Notes: generated from the sequence alone by a model not told the origin. A DNA stretch of 34,754 bases from Candidatus Cloacimonadota bacterium (GCA_016932035.1 JAFGDR010000013.1:1-34754), one strand, 5' to 3'; shown: positions 8,487 through 16,446, counted from the stretch's first letter. Numbers and translations: made by a program.

Positions 8487-8515
8487 AAGGACTGTTTTTA
8501 TCAGTCCTTTTTTTT
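8487..8515 (+). terminator. Intrinsic terminator after gcvT
   Basis: An 8-bp perfect stem, AAGGACTG (8487-8494) and CAGTCCTT (8502-8509), has loop TTTTTAT and runs into T 8508-8515. It sits between the convergent gcvT and Ntn-hydrolase genes. The opposite strand lacks a T tract after the hairpin, so it acts on the plus strand. Confidence 0.9.
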
Positions 8516-8517
8516 AT

Positions 8518-9756
8518 CTAAAAATAGAAATCAACCCCGGCACTGATTGAGTTCACATTTTCGACCTTCTTACCAAAGATGATATCATTTCTCCATGTAA
8601 CAAAAGGGTGAATAGGAATGTGATTATCGGGTTCCCAGCCAAGATTTGATGTAATACCGACGACACTTTCATTGTCTTCGCCATAATGAAAATATCCGAT
8701 CGTGCCGATCGAAGAATTGAACCATCCCCATAGTATTTGTTCAAGCACAATACCCAACGAAAAAAACGTATCTCCTTTTCGGTCGAAATAGGTGACATCA
8801 AGTCCGTATCTTTGGCTTTCTCCAGTCTGCAGAAGAATTCTTGCTCCTGCATGGAAAAACTGTTGATTTCCAATAAAACCAAAACCACCGGTCGGTCTGA
8901 TAAGTACGTTGTTCCGTTCTTTAATCAATGGAATGGGAGTCGAGTTAGTAAGATGTCTGAGATCAAAACCGTGAGCTCCTGTATACAGTTGATCTTTCAA
9001 ACTAAACGCAACAACTTCCTCGTCTTTATAGGAAATATAGACGAGTTGTTTATTGAGATCGTATACGTTTGACCATATCGTACTATTTTGAGAGACATCT
9101 TCAAGAAGCTGCCAGACAAGCTGCTGTGAAGATTTTTCTTTTGCGAGGGTTTCGGTGAGTATTTCATACCGCCATCTTTTTTCATTTTCACTAAAAGCAA
9201 GTTCAGGCGCACTGACATAGAAATTCGTCATTGCTTGATAATTTTTAGTATTCTTTGTAACGACTATCTTGTCCTCAACAAGTTCAACAATTGCTGAATG
9301 TCCTTCTTTATCAACGATCATGTAATGGATAAGCGGGTAGCCGTATTGAGTTCCAATAGCAATTGAAAATTTATGAAAGTATGGAATCGCTTCTTCCACG
9401 TTAGCTGCATTTTCAAGAACAATGGTGACCATCTCGCAACTCACGCGGATTGGCTTAAGAATCGAGAAAGGCACTTTCGTTTTTGGAACTGCTGCTATTG
9501 CAATAAACAAACCCTGGTCATTCATGCCTTCATATGGGTATTCAAAACCTTCCTGCTCTATTATCAGAAATCCATGTTTGCCAGCATCCGGAGGTATGAA
9601 CCAGATCATTCCTCCATCCTTGTTCCAATCAAAATTTCTGCCGCATCGGACATTACCTGCTTCATCGGTTGTCTGGAATACAGAACATGCGTGCAGCTCG
9701 TGGGGGAAGGAAGAAAGAACAAGTATGCAGCTTAGAAGAAATAATATTTTTTTCAT
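8518..9756 (-). CDS. Exported Ntn-type amidohydrolase fused to a C-terminal beta-barrel-like domain
   Basis: From the ATG at 9756 (AGAGGTGA upstream) the product is 412 aa. The signal peptide ends LHA just before Cys24. An N-terminal Cys after cleavage is the expected nucleophile of the choloylglycine-hydrolase/linear-amide C-N hydrolase (Ntn) families. Supporting blocks are ACSVFQTTD, CGRNFDW, GMNDQGLFIAIAAVP and AMTNFY (about 24-265). Substrates in the family include linear amides such as conjugated bile acids and N-acyl amines; the substrate here is unknown. The last about 130 residues (284-412) are alternating aromatic/polar strands with tight turns and end VDFYF, the type of C-terminal signal recognised for outer-membrane barrel insertion. 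The enzyme may therefore be anchored in the outer membrane. The gene is convergent with gcvT and follows a HEAT-like gene by 11 bases. Confidence 0.8.
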   Translation of the reverse strand: MKKILFLLSCILVLSSFPHELHACSVFQTTDEAGNVRCGRNFDWNKDGGMIWFIPPDAGKHGFLIIEQEGFEYPYEGMNDQGLFIAIAAVPKTKVPFSILKPIRVSCEMVTIVLENAANVEEAIPYFHKFSIAIGTQYGYPLIHYMIVDKEGHSAIVELVEDKIVVTKNTKNYQAMTNFYVSAPELAFSENEKRWRYEILTETLAKEKSSQQLVWQLLEDVSQNSTIWSNVYDLNKQLVYISYKDEEVVAFSLKDQLYTGAHGFDLRHLTNSTPIPLIKERNNVLIRPTGGFGFIGNQQFFHAGARILLQTGESQRYGLDVTYFDRKGDTFFSLGIVLEQILWGWFNSSIGTIGYFHYGEDNESVVGITSNLGWEPDNHIPIHPFVTWRNDIIFGKKVENVNSISAGVDFYF

Positions 9757-9767
9757 CGGGATCACCT

Positions 9768-10169
9768 CTACCAATTTTCTCTTTTCTTATACATCCAGCT
9801 TGTAATGTTGCCGCTGGTGCACCATTTGATTGCTTTGTATAATTCGTAGCACATCTTTGATCTTTGAGTCGGATCGATGCAATCATATTTCTCCTGAAAT
9901 TCTTCAATATAGGGAATTGCTTCGCTGTCAGCTATCTGTCCCATGGCCCATACTGCATGGATCTTATCTTTTTCAGAATAGTTATCAGATCTGACTAAAA
10001 GAGCAAGTGACATAATGCAATCCTCTCCGAAATCACTCTTTGCCCGAATGCAGATATTTTTCACCCCGGTATAGATTGCATGCAAGGAGAAGATAACAGA
10101 TAATATTATAAAGAAAAGCGAGATAGCTATTACACAGATCATGATCTTTTTTGCTTTTCTTTTATTCAT
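9768..10169 (-). CDS. Small membrane-anchored HEAT-repeat-like protein
   Basis: 133 aa: a basic start (MNKRKAKK), one membrane helix (about 9-30, ICVIAISLFFIILSVIFSL) and a soluble domain. The domain includes YSEKDKIHAVWAMGQIADSEAIPYIEEF, one HEAT-like helical hairpin of the form found in proteins that monitor or scaffold others. The end, CYELYKAIKWCTSGNITSWM, is a conserved-looking tail I associate with small hypothetical proteins of this kind. There are two pairs of Cys. No enzymatic motif is visible. The gene starts 4 bases after the EamA stop and lies 11 bases before the Ntn hydrolase, so it is probably cotranscribed with both. Confidence 0.65.
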   Translation of the reverse strand: MNKRKAKKIMICVIAISLFFIILSVIFSLHAIYTGVKNICIRAKSDFGEDCIMSLALLVRSDNYSEKDKIHAVWAMGQIADSEAIPYIEEFQEKYDCIDPTQRSKMCYELYKAIKWCTSGNITSWMYKKRENW

Positions 10170-10173
10170 TTTA

Positions 10174-10596
10174 TCAGATAGTTAGTACAACAATACCGCT
10201 TATCGTCAGTAAGATACCTATCCCTGTTTTGAGTGATAACGGTTCCCCCGCAAAGATAATACCCATCAAAGCACCAAAAAGAGGTGAGGTGAATGCAATA
10301 GGCATAACCTGATCGAGATTGCCGCCTTTAAGCGCATGATAAAAACAAAGCATACCAACCGAACCAGCAACAATACCACCGCCCACGATCATATACGCAA
10401 GTGCCTTTGTCCCGGCTTGAGGAACAGTCTTCCAATAAGGCATACTGACGATCCCCAGTATTATAAGAGCAACAAATGTACGTATCGTTATACCCATTTG
10501 CGGTGCAAGGTTACCAAGATGCAAACCCTTTTTCTCGAAATATCCTCCAACACCCCAGGCAATCGCAGTAACAAGCGCAAACAGCTGTGGCTTCAT
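10174..10596 (-). CDS. Half-size EamA-family transporter
   Basis: 140 aa with about five hydrophobic segments and a single EamA unit (ALVTAIAWGVGGYFEKKGL... FTSPLFGALMGIIFAGEPLSLKTGIGILLTISG). Full EamA transporters have two such units and about 300 aa, like the one at 15501-16394. Single-unit versions of about 140 aa are a known type thought to work as dimers, so this is not necessarily a truncation. A strong AAGGAGG lies 7 bases before the ATG. Substrate unknown; members export metabolites or drugs across the inner membrane. Confidence 0.85.
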   Translation of the reverse strand: MKPQLFALVTAIAWGVGGYFEKKGLHLGNLAPQMGITIRTFVALIILGIVSMPYWKTVPQAGTKALAYMIVGGGIVAGSVGMLCFYHALKGGNLDQVMPIAFTSPLFGALMGIIFAGEPLSLKTGIGILLTISGIVVLTI

Positions 10597-10626
10597 TAGT
10601 ATACCTCCTTCAGAGCATCTTTTTGT

Positions 10627-11274
10627 CTAATCCTGATAATGATTTAGTAAGACCCTATGTAAAATCGGAATTATCAGGTACGGAACGGAAGAATACGTTG
10701 GAATAATAAAAGCGGTAAGCATACAAAAAATTGAAACAAGTGGAGTTACCCATGTTATAGATGTTATATATCTGATAAAGTTTTCTGTAACATCATCTTT
10801 TAACAAGCGTCGATTATTTGACGCGTACAACCAGCTCATCAGAAACGTTATGCTGATGAGAAACATATTCAAATGAAAAGGCATTTGACTCAACCAATAT
10901 GCCGGTAATTCTCCTGCAAGATCGGAGGTAAAAGGTAACAGCGCAGCAAACATGAGAAATACGATATTTAACCACAAATGTGTTGGGTTTGTCGCTTTGA
11001 GGTGAGAAAACTGTGAGTGATGGGCAGTCCAGAATCTTGCTAAGATCATGAAACTCAGGAAATAAATATACAGAACATGCCATTGGGAATGAAGGAACAT
11101 TTTTATTTCCGCATGATTAAATATCTCCACTTGCTGAGGGAGATCAAGTGTTAGAACGAGGAGGGTCATCACAATAGCAAAGATCCCATCTGTAAGAGCT
11201 GCGATTCTGTTTAGGGTTAGCCAGCGATGGTGTTTAACGTCGATTGTTTGACCGTTTTTGCTTGTTTCAGCCAT
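10627..11274 (-). CDS. TMEM175/DUF1211-type membrane protein, putative cation channel
   Basis: 215 aa with about six hydrophobic segments. The first helix reads RIAALTDGIFAIVMTLLVLTLDLP. This is the diagnostic TMEM175/DUF1211 pattern (R-x3-FSDG-x-FAI-x2-TLL), with the FSD core changed to LTD. Bacterial members are tetrameric potassium-permeable leak channels. The helix 3-4 block (WTAHHSQFSHLKATNPTHLW...LNIVFLMFAALLPF) also fits the family. No clear ribosome binding site precedes the ATG, which comes 5 bases after the stop of the upstream lipoprotein gene, so translation may depend on that gene. Confidence 0.85.
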   Translation of the reverse strand: MAETSKNGQTIDVKHHRWLTLNRIAALTDGIFAIVMTLLVLTLDLPQQVEIFNHAEIKMFLHSQWHVLYIYFLSFMILARFWTAHHSQFSHLKATNPTHLWLNIVFLMFAALLPFTSDLAGELPAYWLSQMPFHLNMFLISITFLMSWLYASNNRRLLKDDVTENFIRYITSITWVTPLVSIFCMLTAFIIPTYSSVPYLIIPILHRVLLNHYQD

Positions 11275-11279
11275 TGGAA

Positions 11280-11693
11280 TTATTGTTTTGTTACGGTATA
11301 TGTTCCAGACATTGGTGGATCATCTGTAAATGTGACATTGAATGTACCGTTCAATGATGTCTCACTCTGGAAAGTCCCATCAATAGTAATAGTATATAAA
11401 TCAGTATCTGTGTAAGAAAAACTGTCATCAATGATTTCAGTAAGTCCACTCGTGCTGGAGTTAATAAAATTAATGCTATCCCATTTTGCTGCTGCAATGA
11501 GTTCTATGTAGGTTATCTTCTGTTTATTGCTTACATTTGCCACACGTATTTCTACAGGATAGCTATAGCTGTTCTGACCGGTCCAGGTTCCAAGATATTT
11601 AAAATCCGGTGTGGGACCGCTTGATTTTGAGCAGAAAGAAAATGCTAACGCTATAAGTACGATAGCTGTGATGATGATAAGATTTTTTTTCAT
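11280..11693 (-). CDS. Probable lipoprotein, function unknown
   Basis: From the ATG at 11693 (AGGA 11 bases upstream) the product is 137 aa. The start MKKNLIIITAIVLIALAFSFC resembles a lipoprotein signal peptide with Cys21 as lipid site, although FSF-C is a poor lipobox. The mature part is a short beta-rich domain (YLGTWTGQNSYSYPVEIRV ... LNGTFNVTFTDDPPMSGTYTV), a pattern common in small lipocalin-like lipoproteins that begin with a LxGTWxG strand. I do not recognise a specific family. It lies between a methyltransferase and a TMEM175 protein with short gaps on both sides. Confidence 0.65.
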   Translation of the reverse strand: MKKNLIIITAIVLIALAFSFCSKSSGPTPDFKYLGTWTGQNSYSYPVEIRVANVSNKQKITYIELIAAAKWDSINFINSSTSGLTEIIDDSFSYTDTDLYTITIDGTFQSETSLNGTFNVTFTDDPPMSGTYTVTKQ

Positions 11694-11712
11694 TGTAAAT
11701 AATCCTATGAAT

Positions 11713-12291
11713 TTATCTGGTATAAATACCGGAATACTCTTTATTTTTTTTAATTGAAAAGTTCTCTTCTTTCTTGTCAATTTCCTTGAATAATTCCCGA
11801 ATTTCTTCGTAAGGCATACCATGGGACAACTTGATAGGTTCCCTGATATAGATCGTACCGTTATCTTTCAATACACGGGCGAGTTGCTTAAGTACTTCAA
11901 GCCGTTTTTGGGGATGGATATCATGCAGAACATGGTGGATGAGGATGATATCAAACGAGTCATCAGGAATATTTGAATTTTCAATGTACGTGTTAATGAA
12001 CGAAACGTTTTTATACATTCTCAACCTTCTTTTCAATCGTGTAATCCAGCATTTCGAAGGTTCAAGGCAGGTAAGATGTCCTTCGGGTATTCGTTTTACC
12101 AATATCTTAGAAGCAACTCCACCACCGCTGCCAAAATCAAGAATATTCTCGTTGCCCTTAAGAGGGATTGCATTTAAATAGTTATTGTAAAAACCCGCTC
12201 CACCGAAAAGATATACGAGGGAATCACTGAGTTTGAACAGAAATGAGGGTTTATCAAAATCGATTTCTTTGAATTCTTTGTAGTCTTTCAT
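11713..12291 (-). CDS. Class I SAM-dependent methyltransferase
   Basis: The ATG at 12291 is favoured over an in-frame GTG at 12306 because AAGAGA lies about 6 bases before it. The 192-aa product carries motif I (NILDFGSGGGVAS), motif II acid (LTCLEPSKCW), the DDSFDIILIHHVLHDI block (motif IV) and post-motif ARVLKDNGTIYIREP, all typical of the Methyltransf_11/UbiE-like fold. It probably methylates a small molecule; the substrate cannot be told. It is shorter than usual after motif VI, ending with a lysine/glutamate-rich tail. The lipoprotein gene follows after 19 bases. Confidence 0.85.
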   Translation of the reverse strand: MKDYKEFKEIDFDKPSFLFKLSDSLVYLFGGAGFYNNYLNAIPLKGNENILDFGSGGGVASKILVKRIPEGHLTCLEPSKCWITRLKRRLRMYKNVSFINTYIENSNIPDDSFDIILIHHVLHDIHPQKRLEVLKQLARVLKDNGTIYIREPIKLSHGMPYEEIRELFKEIDKKEENFSIKKNKEYSGIYTR

Positions 12292-12330
12292 GTTATTCTC
12301 TTTCACAAAACGTCTTTGCTGTATAATGTA

Positions 12331-12903
12331 TCATTGTATCTTCTTCAATAGCCATGCCATATTTTTGCCAAGATTCTGCATTGTTCGAATACCTTCTTCA
12401 TCCCCAGAAATATCCTTTGCCTTTCCTGAAACACCCACATTCCAGTAACTTGATCCCGGAATTATCATCTGGGAAATGAGAAAGAAATGATTGATCGAAT
12501 CGAATACATGTACGGCACCAGCACGACGAACTGCTACTACCGCAGCACCGAGTTTTCTTTTGTATAAGCCACCATTTGCAAATCCGACGAATCCTGCCCT
12601 GTCAATAAGCGCTTTTACTTCCGGGGTAAGATCGGAAAAATAAGTTGGTGAACCAATTAAAATTCCATCAGCCTCAATCATTTTTGCAATGCAATCGTTC
12701 ACCACATCATTGGTCTGGATACATTTGTTGTTCTTATTCTCAAAGCAATTCATGCAAGCAAGGCATCCATGGATAGGTTTACCTCCGATGTGAACAATCT
12801 CTGTATGAATTCCCTCATTTTCTATTTCCAGACATGCGATTTTGAGCAGTGAATACGTATTTCCCTCCTTATGAGGGCTACCATTAAATGCGATAACTTT
12901 CAT
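12331..12903 (-). CDS. Iron-sulfur flavoprotein (Isf-type), NADPH-dependent FMN reductase fold
   Basis: 190 aa flavodoxin-like protein. The FMN phosphate loop is FNGSPHKEGNTYSLL. A compact cysteine motif, C-x2-C-x2-C-x7-C (Cys47/50/53/61, GCLACMNCFENKNNKC), matches archaeal-type iron-sulfur flavoproteins that carry one 4Fe-4S cluster and FMN and move electrons from ferredoxin. IGSPTYFSDLTPEVKALIDR is the second conserved flavin-binding block. GGAG lies 4 bases before the ATG. The aminotransferase gene ends 12 bases upstream, and beyond it lies an 8Fe-8S ferredoxin-like protein that could be its electron partner. Isf-type proteins are most common in anaerobes. Confidence 0.88.
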   Translation of the reverse strand: MKVIAFNGSPHKEGNTYSLLKIACLEIENEGIHTEIVHIGGKPIHGCLACMNCFENKNNKCIQTNDVVNDCIAKMIEADGILIGSPTYFSDLTPEVKALIDRAGFVGFANGGLYKRKLGAAVVAVRRAGAVHVFDSINHFFLISQMIIPGSSYWNVGVSGKAKDISGDEEGIRTMQNLGKNMAWLLKKIQ

Positions 12904-12915
12904 ATTACTCCATTT

Positions 12916-14034
12916 TTATTTGAATAGGATTTTTATAACATCAATTGTTTTTTCGATATCATTTTCATTATTATAGAGATGAAAGGAAAAACGAAGATTG
13001 CCTTCCCTGCATGAGCAGAGTATTTTATTGTCCTGTAATTCACGGTGAACTTTTGCTGCATCCGGTACATGCACAGCAACAATTGGTGATCTCCTCTTTC
13101 CTCCTTCACTTACAATCTTCAATCCAAGTGATTTACACTCAGCGGTAAAATTCTGAGCTAATCCAAGCGCGTGATTCTGAATATTCCTGATACCGATTTC
13201 AGCAAGGAGAGAAACGGATGCATGCATTGCAAAAAGTGCCTGGTACGGATAGCTGCCGATTTCAAATCGAGAGGCATTTTCCGGTTCAGGAATGTCATAT
13301 TGCTGAACATTCGTAAAATCGAGGGTTTCTAAAAATCTATTGAGCCATCCCTGGAAAATACTTCTGATAGGAATATTTTTTCGAACATATAAAATTCCGG
13401 TTCCAGTGGGAGAGAGCAGCCATTTTTGCGCTCCTGCGGAGAAGGTATCCACTCCAGATTTCTCAAGATCTGGATACATTACACCTGCTCCCTGAATGCC
13501 ATCAACTGAGAGAAGTGCATTGCGTTTTTTTGCAATTTTCGAGCATTCTTTGAGATCAATTCTGTAACCATCATAGTAGCGTATCCAGGAAGGAGCAATG
13601 ACCTTTACTCCCTCAATATCAAGATATTCTTCCCCGTCATTTTTTGTGATTACTACTTCTGCACCTCTTGTTTCCTGTCCTTTCCATGGATACACATTTG
13701 CAGGAAATTCACCGGGAGGAATGACAATCTTGTCTCCTGATTTCAAATCTATTCCCCATCCAGCCATATTAATGCCGAATGATGTATTGTTCACAAGAGC
13801 GATATCTTCAGGAGATGCTCCCAGTAGTTCTCCAACTCTTTCTTTGATCGTTACTATTTTTTCAAAGGATTCAGGCTGTGTCTGAAGGGTAGCTCCCCGA
13901 TAAAAATCCATAAAACGGTTTTGCTCGGCTATTGCTGTTTCTGGCACAACGCCTGTCGATGCAGTATTCAGATAAGTACATGTTTTAAAAATTGGAAATA
14001 ATTCTCTACGCTCTTTTTCGGTGAATATAGACAT
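12916..14034 (-). CDS. Class V aminotransferase-fold PLP enzyme
   Basis: 372 aa, fold-type I PLP enzyme of the class V group (cysteine desulfurase, isopenicillin-N epimerase relatives). Visible landmarks are YLNTASTGVVP at the N-terminus, LVNNTSFGINMAG for cofactor binding, the Asp of LLSVDGIQGAG that contacts the pyridine nitrogen, and the Schiff-base Lys in SAGAQKWLLSPTGTGILYV. It lacks an obvious desulfurase Cys loop, so epimerase, lyase or transaminase activity is likelier than cysteine desulfurase. Its ATG overlaps the stop of the upstream DUF362 gene (TAATG), which predicts translational coupling. The two are separated from the Isf gene by only 12 bases. Confidence 0.85.
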   Translation of the reverse strand: MSIFTEKERRELFPIFKTCTYLNTASTGVVPETAIAEQNRFMDFYRGATLQTQPESFEKIVTIKERVGELLGASPEDIALVNNTSFGINMAGWGIDLKSGDKIVIPPGEFPANVYPWKGQETRGAEVVITKNDGEEYLDIEGVKVIAPSWIRYYDGYRIDLKECSKIAKKRNALLSVDGIQGAGVMYPDLEKSGVDTFSAGAQKWLLSPTGTGILYVRKNIPIRSIFQGWLNRFLETLDFTNVQQYDIPEPENASRFEIGSYPYQALFAMHASVSLLAEIGIRNIQNHALGLAQNFTAECKSLGLKIVSEGGKRRSPIVAVHVPDAAKVHRELQDNKILCSCREGNLRFSFHLYNNENDIEKTIDVIKILFK

Positions 14035-15140
14035 TATTCCTCATTCATTTGTTCATCAATATTTATTAAAATATATTCTTTGTTTCCCAGGCCAATAGAT
14101 TGTCCGTAGTCTGTTTGAGTATTGCCGCTTGTGCCGCTTTGATGCAGAAATGTATCGTCCATCTCTTGGAATTTATTAACCATATCAAGACATGCTTGAT
14201 CGATAGCTACAATATTAGTAGAGGCCATGATGCCAAGATCTTCCATGAATGGTGGAGGAGCATATGGAGAGCAATCGCATACTCGCGAAATATTGGCAAG
14301 CACGTTTATATAGACCATATTCAACGAATCGCACATTCCCTTTGCATATTCACATAATCGTTCTTGGAAGATCGGTTGGGAAGTACTGGACCAGGGAACT
14401 CCAAAAGCTCGTTGCGGACATATTCCAATGCAATCTGCACAACCGATACATTTGCTCGAATCAATAACAAGAGGATTGGTCGATATGGCATCTGCCGGGC
14501 AGTTACTAACACACAACCCACATGAGATACATCGTTTAGGATTTGTCGTTGGAATGGTGGATGCATGAAGTGCCATTTTTCCTGGAATTGCAGCAAGTCC
14601 CATTGAAACATTTTTAATTGCACCACCGAAACCTGCTGAAGTATGACCTTTATAATGAGATAGAATTATAAAAGAATCATAATCATCAACACCTCTTGCA
14701 ACCTTAATTTCCTTGAAATGTTTCAGGTCAACGGGAATAGATTTTATTCCTTTTTCATCGAGAATACCGATCGGTGCGAATCCAAAACCATGATCCTTTG
14801 CAAGTTGAATGTGACTTTCTGTATAACGCCGTTTACTCACATATAATACATTCGTTTCGACAAATGTTGCATCGGTTTCCTTAACAAGTGATCTCATGAT
14901 GTCTGGTTTAATAAAGTTCTTATTGCCTTCTTCACCAAAATGCACTTTTATGGCTACTTTTCCATGAACATTATCTTTTATATTCTGATAAATGCGCAGT
15001 AATGCTTCATCGGAAATTTCCTTTGTAAAATAGACCTTCGGTAATTCCAGCTCAGCCTGCACAACTGGATCACCTGTTAAGAAGGCACTCATGGCGATAA
15101 TGGAAAAAAGTGTACCGATTGATTTTAATATTCTTTTCAT
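14034..15140 (-). CDS. Exported DUF362 protein with two 4Fe-4S clusters
   Basis: 368 aa. A DUF362 domain (about 60-190; KVAIKVHFGEEGN, YKGHTSAGFGGAIKNVSMG) is followed by a dicluster ferredoxin with CISCGLCVSNCP (Cys204/207/210/214) and CIGCADCIGICP (231/234/237/241), then a DUF362-type tail (ASTNIVAIDQACLDMV). An unusual feature is the N-terminal signal-like segment (RILKSIGTLFSIIAMSAFL, then ...VVQAE). This implies export by Sec, without the twin-arginine motif expected for a protein folded around Fe-S clusters. DUF362 proteins are uncharacterised, ferredoxin-linked and frequent in anaerobes. The gene is translationally coupled to the following class V aminotransferase. Confidence 0.88.
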   Translation of the reverse strand: MKRILKSIGTLFSIIAMSAFLTGDPVVQAELELPKVYFTKEISDEALLRIYQNIKDNVHGKVAIKVHFGEEGNKNFIKPDIMRSLVKETDATFVETNVLYVSKRRYTESHIQLAKDHGFGFAPIGILDEKGIKSIPVDLKHFKEIKVARGVDDYDSFIILSHYKGHTSAGFGGAIKNVSMGLAAIPGKMALHASTIPTTNPKRCISCGLCVSNCPADAISTNPLVIDSSKCIGCADCIGICPQRAFGVPWSSTSQPIFQERLCEYAKGMCDSLNMVYINVLANISRVCDCSPYAPPPFMEDLGIMASTNIVAIDQACLDMVNKFQEMDDTFLHQSGTSGNTQTDYGQSIGLGNKEYILINIDEQMNEE

Positions 15141-15149
15141 GCTATGATA

Positions 15150-15488
15150 CTACGGGAGATTTTTATCCTTATCAACAGATTTCAAGGTATTCGTTCGGAC
15201 AAGAGCTACATTGAAAGGATACAGTTCAGCTGTCATGATACCTTGTTTAACAGCAGGATCTTTTTTCATGTATTCCCGTGCTTCATCTTCTGATTCAGTT
15301 TCGAGAATAACAATTCCGAAATCAGATGGATCTTTTCTGATCGTTCTTCCTGCAAGAATTACGATACCTTTTTCAGTCAAACTTTGAAGCGTTTTAAAAT
15401 GTATTGATACAATTTCTTCATCTTTATCAGTCCATGCGCTATCGTCAAGAAGAGGGTTTATGAGTTTCAGTTTATACATAAATTCCAT
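15150..15488 (-). CDS. YCII-related protein
   Basis: 112 aa. The pattern YKLKLINP...IVSIHFKTLQSLTEKGIVILAGRT...FGIVILETESEDEAREYMKKDPAVKQGIMTAELYPF is the YCII/dimeric alpha-beta-barrel fold: a start strand, helix, LAGR turn and a DP-x-V motif. Members are small enzymes or accessory domains with a His-Asp pair, of mostly unknown substrate. His30 and Asp77 could form that pair. AGGAT lies upstream of the chosen ATG; a second Met three codons later is an alternative start. It sits 9 bases before the DUF362 gene and 12 bases after the EamA gene. Confidence 0.8.
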   Translation of the reverse strand: MEFMYKLKLINPLLDDSAWTDKDEEIVSIHFKTLQSLTEKGIVILAGRTIRKDPSDFGIVILETESEDEAREYMKKDPAVKQGIMTAELYPFNVALVRTNTLKSVDKDKNLP

Positions 15489-15500
15489 TGTGCTATCCTA

Positions 15501-16394
15501 CTATGTATAATTATTTGATGTCTTCTGACTGCGAGACAAGAGCATTCCTGTCAACATTAATATACAGCCGATAATACCACGCATAGACAATCCCTCGTTG
15601 AGTAAGAGCCACCCGCCAATAACAGCGAATACTGCTTCAAGACTTAAAATGAGTGCTGCGTGCGAAGAGTGCGCTTCCTGTTGCGCAATTACCTGCAAAG
15701 TAAAAGCGATACCTACAGAAAATACGCCAGCAAATACGATTGATTGCCACGCAGAAATGATTGGAGAGATGTTGATTACCTCAAATAAGAGTGCACATAT
15801 AAAACTCAATATCGAAGCAAGAGCGAATTGGAAGAATGCTAATTTAATGGGGTGAATCTTCGTCGAAAAACATCCGATAACATGCACATGCACTGCCCAG
15901 AAAAATGCTCCTCCAAGAACAAGGAGATCCCCAACAAGAACATGAATGCTCTGATTGATCGATATCAAGTATAGTCCTATTAGAGCCAGCACTGCACCGA
16001 TCCATGTTCCCCAGTATGTTTTTTCTCTCCACGCAAGACCAAGCAAAGGGACAATGATCACATATAATCCGGTAATAAAACCCGCTTTTCCGGCAGTAGT
16101 GAATACGATCCCGTTTTGTTGAAGCGAGGTTGCTGCAAAGAGCGCTAGTCCGGCAGCGACGCTTCCATATAACGTTAAATTCTTTGAAGATATAGAATGG
16201 TCGTTTTTCGACCAATGTAAGAAGTCTTTTTTAAAGAAAAGAATTGGCATAAGGGTGATTGCACCCAACGCAAAACGGATAGCATTGAAGGTGAATGGTC
16301 CCACATATTCCATCCCTGCACGCTGTGCCACAAAACCGAATCCCCATATCGCAGCGGCAATGAAAAGGAGGATATTGGCTCTCACGGCTATCAA
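15501..16394 (-). CDS. EamA/DMT-superfamily transporter
   Basis: 297 aa with ten hydrophobic segments in two EamA units: FIAAAIWGFGFVAQRAGMEYVGPFTFNAIRFALGA and later HAALILSLEAVFAVIGGWLLLNEGLSMRGIIGC. It is predicted to be an inner-membrane exporter of small metabolites; the substrate is unknown. The start is unusual: the first in-frame initiator is TTG at 16394 with no Shine-Dalgarno, and a GTG lies three codons further in. Directly upstream are three short repeats that can form alternative hairpins (see 16399-16446), so initiation may be controlled by RNA structure. Confidence 0.9.
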   Translation of the reverse strand: MIAVRANILLFIAAAIWGFGFVAQRAGMEYVGPFTFNAIRFALGAITLMPILFFKKDFLHWSKNDHSISSKNLTLYGSVAAGLALFAATSLQQNGIVFTTAGKAGFITGLYVIIVPLLGLAWREKTYWGTWIGAVLALIGLYLISINQSIHVLVGDLLVLGGAFFWAVHVHVIGCFSTKIHPIKLAFFQFALASILSFICALLFEVINISPIISAWQSIVFAGVFSVGIAFTLQVIAQQEAHSSHAALILSLEAVFAVIGGWLLLNEGLSMRGIIGCILMLTGMLLSRSQKTSNNYT

Positions 16395-16398
16395 TTCG

Positions 16399-16446
16399 GG
16401 CTGATTATTTATACCCGATCAGCTATACAATGAATACTCATCAGCC
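16399..16446 (-). promoter_or_regulatory. Mutually exclusive hairpin elements upstream of EamA gene
   Basis: In the transcribed direction the order is GGCTGAT (16446-16440), AGCTGAT (16424-16418) and ATCAGCC (16405-16399). The third element pairs perfectly with the first (7 bp) or with GCTGAT of the second (6 bp), but not both. It ends 4 bases before the TTG start, so the choice of hairpin could expose or hide the initiation region. Only sequence complementarity supports this. Confidence 0.3.

Noticed and set aside
10174-10596. Truncated EamA gene
   Set aside because: Single-unit EamA proteins of about 140 aa are a known type, and this one has a strong ribosome binding site and intact ends.
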